The notes beneath the pieces were generated by a model, which made no database searches, had not been told where the DNA came from, and saw only the letters and a list, made by a program, of their open reading frames with translations. Below, piece by piece: positions 7,899-18,059 of a stretch of 64,000 bases of DNA; the stretch's first letter is position 1, and each line of letters opens with the position of its first letter. Both the position numbers and the translations under genes were made by a program. The DNA is from Palsa-1233 sp031367105 (GTDB taxonomy: Bacteria > Gemmatimonadota > Gemmatimonadetes > Gemmatimonadales > GWC2-71-9), in assembly GCA_031367105.1 (NCBI GenBank), contig JANLPG010000145.1, positions 90,473 through 154,472 of the forward strand. The letters run 5' to 3'.

Positions 7899-9532
7899 CA
7901 GCCGCGAACACTGTCCAGCACGAACGGACCCAGATGGGGACCGGCGTAGTGCGACGTCACCCGGAGGAGAAACGCGAGCATCGCGCGGGATTCCTCCGGC
8001 GTGATAATGGCATCCACAAAGCCACGTGCCGCGGCGTAGCGGGCGTCCAGCTGCTCCTCATAGTCGGCGCGCATCGCGTCGACCGACCCTTGCGTGGCGC
8101 CGTCGAGCGGACGTTTCTCCTGTTGCGCTTTCTGGATCGTCGGGCCGTGGACGGCCATTACAGCGGCTTCGCCTTCCATCACCGCCATCCGACCGGTGGG
8201 CCAGGAGACGATGAAGTCGGGGTCGAATCCTTGTCCGGCCATCGCATAGTAGCCGGCGCCTGAGGCGTGATTCACGGTCAACACGAGCTTCGGTACGACG
8301 GTGGTCGCCATCGCCTCGACGAAGTGGGCACCGGCGCGAATGATTCCCTCCTGCTCCGCCTCGGGCCCGACCATAAAGCCGCTGACATCCTGGACGAAGA
8401 GAATCGGCAGTCGCTCCCGATTCGCGGTCTCGATGAAGAACGCCACCTTCTCGGCGCTTTCAGCGTAAACGATCCCCCCGAAGCGGGGGCGCTCGCCCTC
8501 CTTCCCCTTGATGATGCCGCGCTGATTGGCGATCACTGCGACAGGATGCCCTTCGATCCGTGCGTGCCCGCAGAGCATCTCGCGCGCGATATCCGGCTGG
8601 AACTCCTCGAGTCGCCCGTCGTCGAGGAGGGCGTCGAGAACGTGCCGCATGTCATAAGAGAGCCGGTGATCGTGCGGTAGCACCTCGTAGAGTGTCGCCG
8701 GGTCGACCTTGGGGGGTCGAGCCGGCGTGAGGGCGTGGACCATCCCCGGCGCACTCGGCAAGCGGCCGATATATTCACGAATCTGCACGACACAGTCGGT
8801 ATCGTTGGTCGCCCTGTAATGGGCAACCCCGCTCGTCTGTGTGTGAGTTCGCGCACCGCCCAGCGATTCGGAATCGACGGTCTGGCCGGTCGCCCCCTTC
8901 ACGAGATTCGGTCCACCCAGTCCCATGAACGAAGTGCCTTCCACCATGAAGATGACGTCGGACAGGGCGGGCAGGTATGCGCCACCGGCGATGCAACTGC
9001 CCATCACGGCACTGATCTGCGGCACGTGCAGATAGCGGCGCATCAGCGAGTTGTAGTAGAAGATGCGCGCGGCGCCGTATTGACCCGGAAAGACGCCGCC
9101 TTGATAGGGCAGATTGACACCGGCAGAATCCACCAGGTAGATGATCGGAATGCGTTCGCGCATCGCGATCTCCTGCGCCCGGAGAATCTTGGTAATCGTC
9201 TCCGGCCACCACGACCCCGCTTTCACGGTCGCATCGTTGGCCACCACCACGACATCGCGCCCGGCAACCACCCCGACACCGGTGATCACCCCGGCCGCTG
9301 GCGCCTCGCCATCGTAGCGATCGTAGGCCACCAGCAGTCCGATTTCGCACCACGGCGCACCGGGATCGAGGAGACGTGTGACACGTTCACGGGGAGAGAG
9401 CTGCCCCTTGGCGTGCATCCTGTCGACGCGCTTGGTGCCTCCACCCTCCCGAAGACGAGAGGCGAGCGCGAGGTATTCGTCGGTCAGCGCGCGCAGTCGG
9501 GTCGCGCGAATCGCGGGAGGCGGCGTGGTCAT
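7898..9532 (-). CDS. Acyl-CoA carboxylase carboxyltransferase (beta) subunit
   Basis: Carboxyltransferase subunit of the methylcrotonyl-/propionyl-/geranyl-CoA carboxylase group, which moves the carboxyl group from biotin to an acyl-CoA. N-terminal acyl-CoA-binding half: GGTKRVDRMHAKGQLSPRER, then YLVDSAGVNLPYQ and VMGSCIAGGAYLPALSD. C-terminal half: LFVQDVSGFMVG, ASGAGYYAMAGQGFDPDF and MEGEAAV. The overall pattern is closest to methylcrotonyl-CoA carboxylase beta. The ATG at 9532 (544 aa) is preferred because the frame above it runs into the upstream gene. No biotin carboxylase/BCCP (alpha) gene is in the window. Context with mutase genes supports propionyl-CoA use; context with AtuA supports geranyl-CoA or a similar substrate. 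Confidence 0.9.
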   Translation of the reverse strand: MTTPPPAIRATRLRALTDEYLALASRLREGGGTKRVDRMHAKGQLSPRERVTRLLDPGAPWCEIGLLVAYDRYDGEAPAAGVITGVGVVAGRDVVVVANDATVKAGSWWPETITKILRAQEIAMRERIPIIYLVDSAGVNLPYQGGVFPGQYGAARIFYYNSLMRRYLHVPQISAVMGSCIAGGAYLPALSDVIFMVEGTSFMGLGGPNLVKGATGQTVDSESLGGARTHTQTSGVAHYRATNDTDCVVQIREYIGRLPSAPGMVHALTPARPPKVDPATLYEVLPHDHRLSYDMRHVLDALLDDGRLEEFQPDIAREMLCGHARIEGHPVAVIANQRGIIKGKEGERPRFGGIVYAESAEKVAFFIETANRERLPILFVQDVSGFMVGPEAEQEGIIRAGAHFVEAMATTVVPKLVLTVNHASGAGYYAMAGQGFDPDFIVSWPTGRMAVMEGEAAVMAVHGPTIQKAQQEKRPLDGATQGSVDAMRADYEEQLDARYAAARGFVDAIITPEESRAMLAFLLRVTSHYAGPHLGPFVLDSVRG

Positions 9533-9540
9533 CGGGCGGT

Positions 9541-9975
9541 TCAGGGGCGGACGTGCTGCCGCGCCCACTCCTGGATGTAGGTCACCAGATCGCCAGTGGG
9601 CGTTCCCGGTCCGAAAAGCCGGCCGATGCCCTGAGCGTGCAGCGCATCCATATCCTCCTGGGGGATGATCCCCCCCCCAGTGACCAGGACGTCCGGCCGC
9701 CCCATTTCGGCCAGGAGGCTGCGCACCCGGGGGAACAATGTCATATGTGCCCCGGAGAGGATCGACAGCCCGACAACGTCAGCGTCTTCCTGCACTGCTG
9801 CGGTCGCGATCATCTCCGGCGTCTGGTGCAACCCGGTATAAATGACCTCCATTCCCGCATCACGCAGTGCGGCCGCCACGACCTTGGCGCCGCGATCGTG
9901 CCCATCGAGGCCGGGTTTGGCCACGAGCACGCGAATCGGCCGGGAAAGCGGCGGGGCATCGACAGAAGCCATCAT
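9541..9975 (-). CDS. mcmB: Methylmalonyl-CoA mutase B12-binding subunit (C-terminal domain)
   Basis: 144-residue stand-alone cobalamin-binding domain. The DxHxxG signature is seen as DGHDRG, the S-x-L element as SIL, and the glycine element as VTGGGIIP, in the expected order. It carries the base-off/His-on adenosylcobalamin and pairs with the separate large subunit at 11156-12850. The start was set at ATG 9975, 10 bases after the previous stop and preceded by a GAGGGT Shine-Dalgarno-like sequence. The longer frame upstream is only a shadow of the preceding gene. Separate large and B12 subunits are typical of archaea and several bacterial phyla, while E. coli-type enzymes are fused. Confidence 0.95.
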   Translation of the reverse strand: MMASVDAPPLSRPIRVLVAKPGLDGHDRGAKVVAAALRDAGMEVIYTGLHQTPEMIATAAVQEDADVVGLSILSGAHMTLFPRVRSLLAEMGRPDVLVTGGGIIPQEDMDALHAQGIGRLFGPGTPTGDLVTYIQEWARQHVRP

Positions 9976-9985
9976 GACATCACCC

Positions 9986-11140
9986 TCACTTGAAGCGAAG
10001 GAGGCCCGCCAGGCCATCGACGGCCTCTGCGGCCGGAATGTCGTAGACCACATCCAGCGCCACGCGCTGGCGCAGCGCCTCCTCGATGGCATCGTCGATC
10101 ACGTCGACGGACGGAATCACTTCCCCGTCCTCTCGCAGATCACGTGCAAGCGTCGAGAGGCGTCCGGTGGCAAGCGACCGGAAACCGCTGACCGCGGCTT
10201 CGCCACGCACCAGGAGCAGCCGCACCTGGCCCTGCGACAGGGCCTTCAGGGTTTCGCGCACCCCGTTGACCGCCCAGCCAGTGCCCAGCCCCTCGGCTAG
10301 CTCCTCCACGTGACGCGCCTCGGAGATCCGCACGTGGTGCTCCCGCACATCCATCGTGAGGTGATGCACCGCGTTCGGCGTGGCATCTTTGGGAGCGAGT
10401 CGCGCCAGCCCGATCAACCGGTCCGCGACATAGTTGTGCAGGTACGGCTCGAGGGCACTCGCATCATTGCCCGCCCCGGCGACCACCACCTGATGCCCCG
10501 GTGAGGCGCGGTCAAGTTCAAACAGCGCGCGCGCGACGGCCTCGAGATGCCGGCGCTTCTCATTCTGGATCCGGTTGTGGAAGGCGAACTCACCGGTCGC
10601 GTTGCTGCGGGCACCGGAGGCGTGGAACCTGCCACCTCGCGTGACCTCCGTCGTCACCTTGCGAACCACCTTCGCCTCGTAGGCGGTCACCTCCCAGATG
10701 AGTGCGGTCGCGCGATCGAGGGTGACGGTGAACAGCCGGCCGAATTCTTCCTCGCTGGCGGCCAGCTCGCGAACGAACGGTGTGCGATCAACTGCAAGGC
10801 GCGAACGGTGGACGCGTGGCAGGGGTCGCACCTCGAACAGTTTCGCCCCCGAGGAAAGGAAGATCCCCACTCCTTGCGTCTCGGGCAGTCGGTCGGCATC
10901 TCGCAGGTAGTCCAGCATCAGGGCAAGGTCCGCCTTGATCGCTTCCTGTTGCTGCTTGGTCCAGCCCATCGATGGAAGTGCGTATTCGAGTTCCTTGATC
11001 CGGTTCTTCACCTTGACGAGGTACTTCCGGCGAGCGCGGTCACGAGGTTCGATCTTGAGGTAGCAGGTGATGACCGGGTGCGTGCCCGGCTTCATTCGCA
11101 ACAGATCGCGCGAGCTGGTGCTCGCTCGGGTGGTGGCCAT
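9986..11140 (-). CDS. aeRF1/Vms1-type release-factor-like protein (baeRF/VLRF1 group)
   Basis: 384-residue protein recognised as a bacterial homologue of eRF1-like proteins. The central part has RGGRFHASG (about 168-176) followed by FHNRIQNEKRRHLEAVA, then a second eRF1-type domain VVVAGAGNDASALEPYL. No canonical GGQ is seen. Family members (VLRF1/Vms1-like) are thought to act on peptidyl-tRNA or stalled ribosomes; whether this one does is inference. It starts at ATG 11140 with a strong GAGGAG ribosome-binding site 6 bases upstream. It sits between the two mutase subunit genes, 16 and 10 bases from its neighbours, so co-transcription is near certain. A metabolic link to mutase is not known. 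Confidence 0.78.
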   Translation of the reverse strand: MATTRASTSSRDLLRMKPGTHPVITCYLKIEPRDRARRKYLVKVKNRIKELEYALPSMGWTKQQQEAIKADLALMLDYLRDADRLPETQGVGIFLSSGAKLFEVRPLPRVHRSRLAVDRTPFVRELAASEEEFGRLFTVTLDRATALIWEVTAYEAKVVRKVTTEVTRGGRFHASGARSNATGEFAFHNRIQNEKRRHLEAVARALFELDRASPGHQVVVAGAGNDASALEPYLHNYVADRLIGLARLAPKDATPNAVHHLTMDVREHHVRISEARHVEELAEGLGTGWAVNGVRETLKALSQGQVRLLLVRGEAAVSGFRSLATGRLSTLARDLREDGEVIPSVDVIDDAIEEALRQRVALDVVYDIPAAEAVDGLAGLLRFK

Positions 11141-11155
11141 GGAAACTCCTCTCTG

Positions 11156-12846
<1,691 letters not shown>

Positions 12847-12850
<4 letters not shown>

Positions 12851-13887
12851 ACCCGGGCTCCTTCTTTCAGCGAAGCAACGATCTCGGCTGCCAGTTCGTA
12901 AGGACTGAGTTGGCCGGCAGTGACATCATCAAGCCGCGTGGTGATTGCCTCCTCGGCGTGCGATTCCTGCCAGACCCAGCGACGCGTGGCACGGTCCACG
13001 ACTTCGCGGGTCCGCTGGGCCAGGCGTTCGCGTCGACGACGCTCCAGTTCTCCGCTCGAGACCATCCAGTTCCAGTGACGGTCCAGTTCGGCCAGAAGTT
13101 CCCCAGTTCCCTCACCCGTCGAAGCCACTCCCAGCAACACCGGAGCGCGCCAGCCGTCATCCGTCGGGTGGCCCTTCGCGATGCTCGCCGAAGGCCGCTG
13201 CTTCACAGCGCCGTGATGCGCCGGCAGATTGCGGTGCGCCGTGCCCAGCCGGAGGTCGAGCGCGAGTTCGATCTCGCGTCGCACCTTCTCCGCCCCGGGG
13301 CGATCGGCTTTGTTGACCACAAAGCAATCGGCGACTTCCATCACGCCGGACTTGAGCGCCTGAATGCCATCACCCGATTCCGGTACCAGTACCAGGATGG
13401 TGCTGTCCGCCATCCGGGCGACGTCCAGCTCCGACTGCCCGACACCCACCGTCTCTACGAGGATCCGATCAAACCCTGCCGCATCGAGGAGATCACAGAC
13501 CTCCCGAGTCGCGGTGGCCAGCCCGCCGAGCGAACCGCGGGTCGCCATCGATCGGATGTAGACCCCGGGGTCCAGGGCAATCTGCTCCATCCGAATGCGA
13601 TCGCCGAGCAGCGCTCCTCCGGTAAAGGGCGAGGTCGGATCTACCGCCACCACCGCGACGCGGAGACCGCTGGCGCGATAGCTGGAAACCAGCCGTTCGG
13701 TCAGGGTGGACTTGCCGGCCCCCGGAGGACCGGTGATGCCGATCCGGCGGGCGCGACCGAGGCGAGGATGGATGCTCGCGAGCAAGGCTTCGAAGCCGTC
13801 GCGGCCGTTTTCCACAATCGACACCGCACGGGCCAATGCCGCGACTTTTCCGTCGAGTAACTGGGTGAGCAGCGGGTGGTCGGCCAT
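12847..13887 (-). CDS. meaB: MeaB/ArgK-type GTPase, methylmalonyl-CoA mutase chaperone
   Basis: 346-residue G3E-type P-loop GTPase. Walker A GPPGAGKST lies at about 53-61. The metal-binding region is DPTSPFTGGALLGDR, followed by ETVGVGQSE and the base-recognition motif NKAD. The family loads and protects the adenosylcobalamin cofactor of methylmalonyl-CoA mutase. The mutase gene follows directly with an ATGA overlap, which makes the assignment secure. ATG 13887 is chosen as start because it gives the usual family N-terminus and has GGTGG upstream; ATG 13905 would add six residues (MVVVSA). The gene lies 26 bases after mgtE. Confidence 0.95.
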
Positions 13888-13913
13888 AGCGGAAACTACC
13901 ACCATTACTGGAG

Positions 13914-15254
13914 TTAGAGCAAAATCGCGGTCGCGAGACCCAGCAGGAGGCCAAAGCCACAGACGTCGGTGAAGGTGGTCACGAAGATCGAGGACGCCAC
14001 CGCCGGATCGATCCCGAGTCGCTCCAGCAGCACCGGGATCGACGATCCCGCGAAGCCCGCCACGAACAGGTTGCCGCTCATCGCGAGGAAGACGACCATT
14101 CCCATCCGCCACGATTCACCCAGCAGCACCGACACCCCCGCCACCACGATTCCGATCGCGATCCCGTTGATGATCCCGACCAGGATTTCCTTCGTGATGA
14201 TCGACCGACTTCGGTCGGCCGGCACTTGCCCGAGCGAAAGTCTGCGAACCGAGACGGCGAGCGCCTGGGTCCCGGCATTGCCCCCCATTCCGGCGATGAT
14301 GGGCATCCAGATGGCGAGGGTGGTGATCCGCTCGATCGCACCCTTGAAGAAAAGCACCACGGCTGCCGCGAGGAATGCCGTCAACAGGTTCACGTAGAGC
14401 CAGGGCAGCCGGCTGCGCACGGAGCTCGACCAGCGGGCGCTCAATTCTTCATCGGGAGAGACACCGCCGAAACGCAGCAGGTCTTCCGTTGCCTCAGCTT
14501 CCGTGACGTCGCTCACGTCGTCGTAGGTCACGCGGCCGAGCAAGCGACCGGCGGAGTCGACCACAGGGACCGCGACCAGGTTATAGCGCGCCATGATCCG
14601 TGCGACCTCTTCCTGATCTTCCTCGGCACCGACACGGATGTCGGCGTCCTCCATCACATCCCGAACCAGCCGGGCCTGCGAGGTGACCACGAGGCGCTTG
14701 AACGACAGCGTTCCAACCAGCCGACGGGCGGTATCGACCACAAAAATCTCGGTCACATCGTCAACATCCTCGGCCTGCCGGCGCACTGCCTCCAGCGCGA
14801 GGCCCACCGTGTCGAGATCCGTGACCGTGACGAGGTGGGAGGTCATCAACCCACCGGCGGTCTCCTCGTCGTAGCGCAGCAGGCGATCGACCTCGGTCCG
14901 ATCCTCGACCCACGCCAGGATGCGCTCCTGCTCCGCCGGCTCGAGTTCGCCCAGCAGGTCTGCCGCGTCGTCGTCGTCCAGCTCGTCGACGATTCCCGCC
15001 GCCTGCTCGGTGTCCAGTGCAGCGACAATCGCTTCGGCGTGTGCATCGGCCGGGAGCTCGACCAGGGCTTGCGAGGACAGTTCCGGCGGAAGCACTCGGA
15101 CCAGCGCCAGCCGCTCATCCTCGTCCAGGGAGGCGAGCACATCGGCCAGGTCGGCGGGTTCGAGCTCCCACGCTCGCTGGACAAAGGTCTCGAGCCGACC
15201 AGCGCGCACCAGCAGGACGAGCTCCTCGAGGGGTGTTTCCGGGCCGTGACTCAT
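13914..15254 (-). CDS. mgtE: Magnesium transporter MgtE
   Basis: 446-residue Mg2+ channel. The N-terminal helical MgtE_N domain is acidic and repetitive (PADLADVLASLDEDERLAL). Paired CBS domains follow (GGLMTSHLVTV; ARYNLVAVPVVDSAGRLLGRVTYDDV). The C-terminal membrane domain of about five helices starts near RLPWLYVNLLTAFLAA and contains GMGGNAGTQALAV and GNLFVAGFAGSSIPV. CBS/N domains sense cytosolic Mg2+ and gate the pore in characterised MgtE. Its ATG overlaps the stop of the CNNM gene upstream (ATGA). It is grouped with two CNNM/CorC paralogues, so this part of the operon looks like an Mg homeostasis block. Confidence 0.96.
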   Translation of the reverse strand: MSHGPETPLEELVLLVRAGRLETFVQRAWELEPADLADVLASLDEDERLALVRVLPPELSSQALVELPADAHAEAIVAALDTEQAAGIVDELDDDDAADLLGELEPAEQERILAWVEDRTEVDRLLRYDEETAGGLMTSHLVTVTDLDTVGLALEAVRRQAEDVDDVTEIFVVDTARRLVGTLSFKRLVVTSQARLVRDVMEDADIRVGAEEDQEEVARIMARYNLVAVPVVDSAGRLLGRVTYDDVSDVTEAEATEDLLRFGGVSPDEELSARWSSSVRSRLPWLYVNLLTAFLAAAVVLFFKGAIERITTLAIWMPIIAGMGGNAGTQALAVSVRRLSLGQVPADRSRSIITKEILVGIINGIAIGIVVAGVSVLLGESWRMGMVVFLAMSGNLFVAGFAGSSIPVLLERLGIDPAVASSIFVTTFTDVCGFGLLLGLATAILL

Positions 15255-16441
15255 CCGGTCACACGATCGAGCTCGACCGGCGTGACGGCGGCCCTGCGCA
15301 CCAGCAATCGCTCGATTCGCGTGGGGGACGCCTGAACCACATCGATGTCCAGCCCGCGGAGCGTGAATCGCTCACCTGCCGATGGTATCCGACCGAGAAG
15401 TTCCGCCAGCAAGCCACCGAACGACGCCGCTGCTCGGGCTGGCAGCACGACATCAAAGTGCTGGGCCACCCGCTCTGGTGCCTCGGAGCCGTCGAGTTCC
15501 AGCAGCGTCCCGGACGCCAAGGCGGCCACCGGCGCAGCCGCGTCGTCCTCGTCGGAAATTTCGCCCACGAGCCCCTCGAGCAGGTCCTCGAAGGTGACCA
15601 GACCAGCGGTGCCACCAAACTCGTCGAGCACGACTGCGAGATGCCGATGGTCACGCTGCATATCGAGCAGGAGGTCTCCTGCGAGCCGGGTCTCGGGGGC
15701 GTACGACACCGGACGCACGGGAAGCGCGTCGGACGGACTCTGCTTGAAGAGGTCGAAGGCGTGGATCATCCCGGTGATTTCGTCGAGTGTCCCGCGATAG
15801 ACTGGAATGCGCGTATAGCCGGATTCCGCGAAGGTGGCGAGCACCTGAGCGTGCGTCGCGTCGTAGGGCACGGCGATCATCTCGGTCCGCGGGGTCATGA
15901 TGGCCCGTACCGGTCGTTCGGCGAAGGTCATCACCCCGCCCACCATCACCAGCTCTTCCCCGCCGAGCCCGTTTGCCGAGCCCTCGCGGGCAAGCGCCCG
16001 AACATCCTCCGAGGGGTCCGGACTGCGCGCTGGCAGGACCATCGCAAGGAGCGCACTCCAGCCGCGCACGATCGGACCGAGCCACTCGAGCGTACGCTCC
16101 GCCCGGGGCACCGTGAACCAGCGCGGCAGCAGGTAGCCCCCGAGGAGCGTGACCGGGACGACCAGGAAGGCGACGAGGAGCGCGAGTTGCGGCAGCAGGA
16201 CCACGCCCAACAGGCCCGGAATCACCGCACCGACCAACGCGACTCCGAGCGATGTCGCGGCAGCCGAGGCCGCGACTTGTCGCTGGGTCGTCGAGACCCA
16301 GTCGAGCGAGTCATCCCCGCCTCGGAGCCGACGGGAGATCGTCGCCGCCAGGGTCGCTCGCGCCGTGGCAACCAACGCCGCCGCGCCCGACGAGCCAAGG
16401 AATGCCACCGAGAGCCCGAGGAGGAGCAGGAGGAGGTTCAT
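15251..16441 (-). CDS. CNNM/CorC (HlyC) family transporter, paralogue 1
   Basis: 396-residue protein. The N-terminal membrane domain of the DUF21/CNNM type begins MNLLLLLLGLSVAFLG. It is followed by a CBS pair (VRAIMTPRTEMIAVP; HLAVVLDEFGGTAGLVTFEDLLEGLVGEI) and a C-terminal CorC_HlyC domain ending near GLDIDVVQASPTRIERLLVRR. The family is implicated in Mg2+/Co2+ efflux or resistance; older hemolysin annotations are misleading. ATG 16441 is chosen because it overlaps the upstream stop as ATGA; the longer frame above it is shadow. It lies directly next to a second paralogue and to mgtE. Confidence 0.9.
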   Translation of the reverse strand: MNLLLLLLGLSVAFLGSSGAAALVATARATLAATISRRLRGGDDSLDWVSTTQRQVAASAAATSLGVALVGAVIPGLLGVVLLPQLALLVAFLVVPVTLLGGYLLPRWFTVPRAERTLEWLGPIVRGWSALLAMVLPARSPDPSEDVRALAREGSANGLGGEELVMVGGVMTFAERPVRAIMTPRTEMIAVPYDATHAQVLATFAESGYTRIPVYRGTLDEITGMIHAFDLFKQSPSDALPVRPVSYAPETRLAGDLLLDMQRDHRHLAVVLDEFGGTAGLVTFEDLLEGLVGEISDEDDAAAPVAALASGTLLELDGSEAPERVAQHFDVVLPARAAASFGGLLAELLGRIPSAGERFTLRGLDIDVVQASPTRIERLLVRRAAVTPVELDRVTG

Positions 16442-17631
16442 TCGTCCGTCTCCCGAGCCACGACCACCTCGGCGGTGTCCGGCGGCCAGAAGGCGACCCG
16501 GCGAATCCGGCGGCGTACCACCAGTTCGACGACCACCCGCCACCCGTCGATGTCGGTGGTTTCACCCGGACGTGGCACCCGACCGAGCTCGGCCAGCACG
16601 AGCCCACCGACTGTCGCCACATCACCGCGTTCGAAATCGTGCTCCAGCTCGGCCTCGAGGTCGGCGAGCGGGACCCCGCCCTCCACGAGCCAGTGCCCAT
16701 CGGGGAGTCGCTGCACCGGCTGCACTTCATCGGTGTCGTGCTCGTCCTGAATTTCGCCGACGATCTGCTCGAGGATGTCCTCGAGTGTGACGATTCCGGC
16801 GGTACCCCCGAACTCGTCGACCACCACAGCGAGGTGACCAGGCCCCCGTTGGAAATCGCGCAATTGTCGGTCCAGCGTCTTTCCAGTGGGCACGAAGGCC
16901 GCGGGACGAATCAGCGACTGCCAATGCTCGCGCGCCGGCTGCTCGGCATAGAGCCGGGGAAGGACGTCCTTCGCGTAGATCACGCCAACGACGGCATCCG
17001 GGTGGCCATCAAGCACCAGGAGACGAGCGTGCTGGCTGCGGCGCAGGGTGGCCACCACCTCCGCCTCGCTCTCCGAACTCTGCACCGCAATGATATCCAA
17101 TCGGGGCGTCATCACTTCCGCCACTTGCATCTCGGCCAAGGAGAACACGCCGAGCGCCATCTCCTGGGGAGAATGGCCATCGGAACGGGCGGCAATCCGT
17201 GACGGATCGACGCGCCCTCCGTCCAGATAAATCGCCATCCACAGTAGTGGCGCAAAGACGGGGCGTGCCGCGAGGGCAAGGTGTCGGGCGTGCGGAACGA
17301 GTTCGGGCGCGAGGGTCGCCAGCAAGCGCGGCGCGAGATCGCCGACCGTCCAGACCAGCACCGTCACGAGCAGGACGCGAATCAGGGCGAGTGCTGGCGG
17401 GTAGGCCCACCAGGCGACGGCAGTCCCGGCGATGGCAGCCGCGGCAGTGAGCGACGCGAGATGGATGACGTGTAACACACGTTCGGGCGGCAATTCGTCG
17501 CTGCTCGGATCGCGTGCGAGGGCGCGGGCGCCAAGTTCAGTATCTCCTTCACCAGCAAGCGCTACCAAACCGGCCCAGAGCATCACCAGGCCGGCCAGTG
17601 CGGGCAACAAGGCTTGCAGCAGGGCGGTCAC
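16438..17631 (-). CDS. CNNM/CorC (HlyC) family transporter, paralogue 2
   Basis: 397 residues, paralogous to the next gene. The membrane domain is about 150 residues, the CBS pair contains VAEVMTPRLDIIAVQ and HLAVVVDEFGGTAGIVTLEDILEQIVGEI, and the C-terminus is a CorC-type domain. The middle of the two proteins is clearly alignable, while the membrane part of this copy is more diverged. The start is GTG 17631, whose GTGA overlaps the ybeY stop. In many bacteria a CorC-like gene follows phoH-ybeY, so this copy occupies the usual place and the second copy may have arisen by tandem duplication. Likely an Mg/Co efflux-associated membrane protein. Confidence 0.88.
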   Translation of the reverse strand: MTALLQALLPALAGLVMLWAGLVALAGEGDTELGARALARDPSSDELPPERVLHVIHLASLTAAAAIAGTAVAWWAYPPALALIRVLLVTVLVWTVGDLAPRLLATLAPELVPHARHLALAARPVFAPLLWMAIYLDGGRVDPSRIAARSDGHSPQEMALGVFSLAEMQVAEVMTPRLDIIAVQSSESEAEVVATLRRSQHARLLVLDGHPDAVVGVIYAKDVLPRLYAEQPAREHWQSLIRPAAFVPTGKTLDRQLRDFQRGPGHLAVVVDEFGGTAGIVTLEDILEQIVGEIQDEHDTDEVQPVQRLPDGHWLVEGGVPLADLEAELEHDFERGDVATVGGLVLAELGRVPRPGETTDIDGWRVVVELVVRRRIRRVAFWPPDTAEVVVARETDE

Positions 17632-18059
17632 GTGAGGGCCTTGACGTACTGTTCCTGCCGCTGCCACATCGCCGAACGGGTGCGCGTCTCGCCTTCGGGA
17701 TGTTCGTATCCGAGCACGTGGAGCGTGCCGTGCACGACCAGTCGCACCAATTCTTCCCGTACGCCGAGGCCTCGGTGACGAGCCTCGCGTGCGGCGACAT
17801 ACGGACAGACGTAGATATCACCTGAGAGCGTGCCGTCCGGCATCGGCAGTGCGAAGGCGATGACGTCAGTCAGGCGGTCGTGCTGTTTGTACTCGGCATT
17901 CATCTGGCGCATCCGGCGCGGGCCCAGGAAAGTGACCGCGATGCTCGCCTCCCGCCGTTCCGCCGAGAGAACGTGGGCCACGGCGTTACGCACGATCCGG
18001 ACTGGAAGTCGTCCTCTCGCGCCGCCCACCATCACTGCCGGGGTCCCGGGGACGCTCAT
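17628..18059 (-). CDS. ybeY: YbeY endoribonuclease / rRNA maturation factor
   Basis: 143-residue protein with the metal-binding family signature HGTLHVLGYEH near the C-terminus (canonical HGxLHLxGYDH) and the preceding FLGPRRMRQMNAEYK and RLTDVIAFALPM segments. YbeY acts in 16S rRNA 3' processing and ribosome quality control. ATG 18059 shares one base with the phoH stop (TGATG). The order phoH-ybeY-CNNM is the widely conserved arrangement and supports the assignment. Confidence 0.95.
   Translation of the reverse strand: MSVPGTPAVMVGGARGRLPVRIVRNAVAHVLSAERREASIAVTFLGPRRMRQMNAEYKQHDRLTDVIAFALPMPDGTLSGDIYVCPYVAAREARHRGLGVREELVRLVVHGTLHVLGYEHPEGETRTRSAMWQRQEQYVKALT

Noticed and set aside
5181..7949. 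Long plus-strand open frame (922 codons) opposite the protease
   Set aside because: It lies wholly antisense to a gene with clear S8 motifs, and its composition (His/Arg/Gly-rich, no recognisable domain) is that expected from the codon bias of GC-rich DNA.
9976..10092. N-terminal extension of the B12 subunit up to 10092
   Set aside because: Those 39 residues are Arg/Trp/Ser-rich shadow of the preceding gene; the ATG at 9975 has a ribosome-binding site and gives the normal family start.
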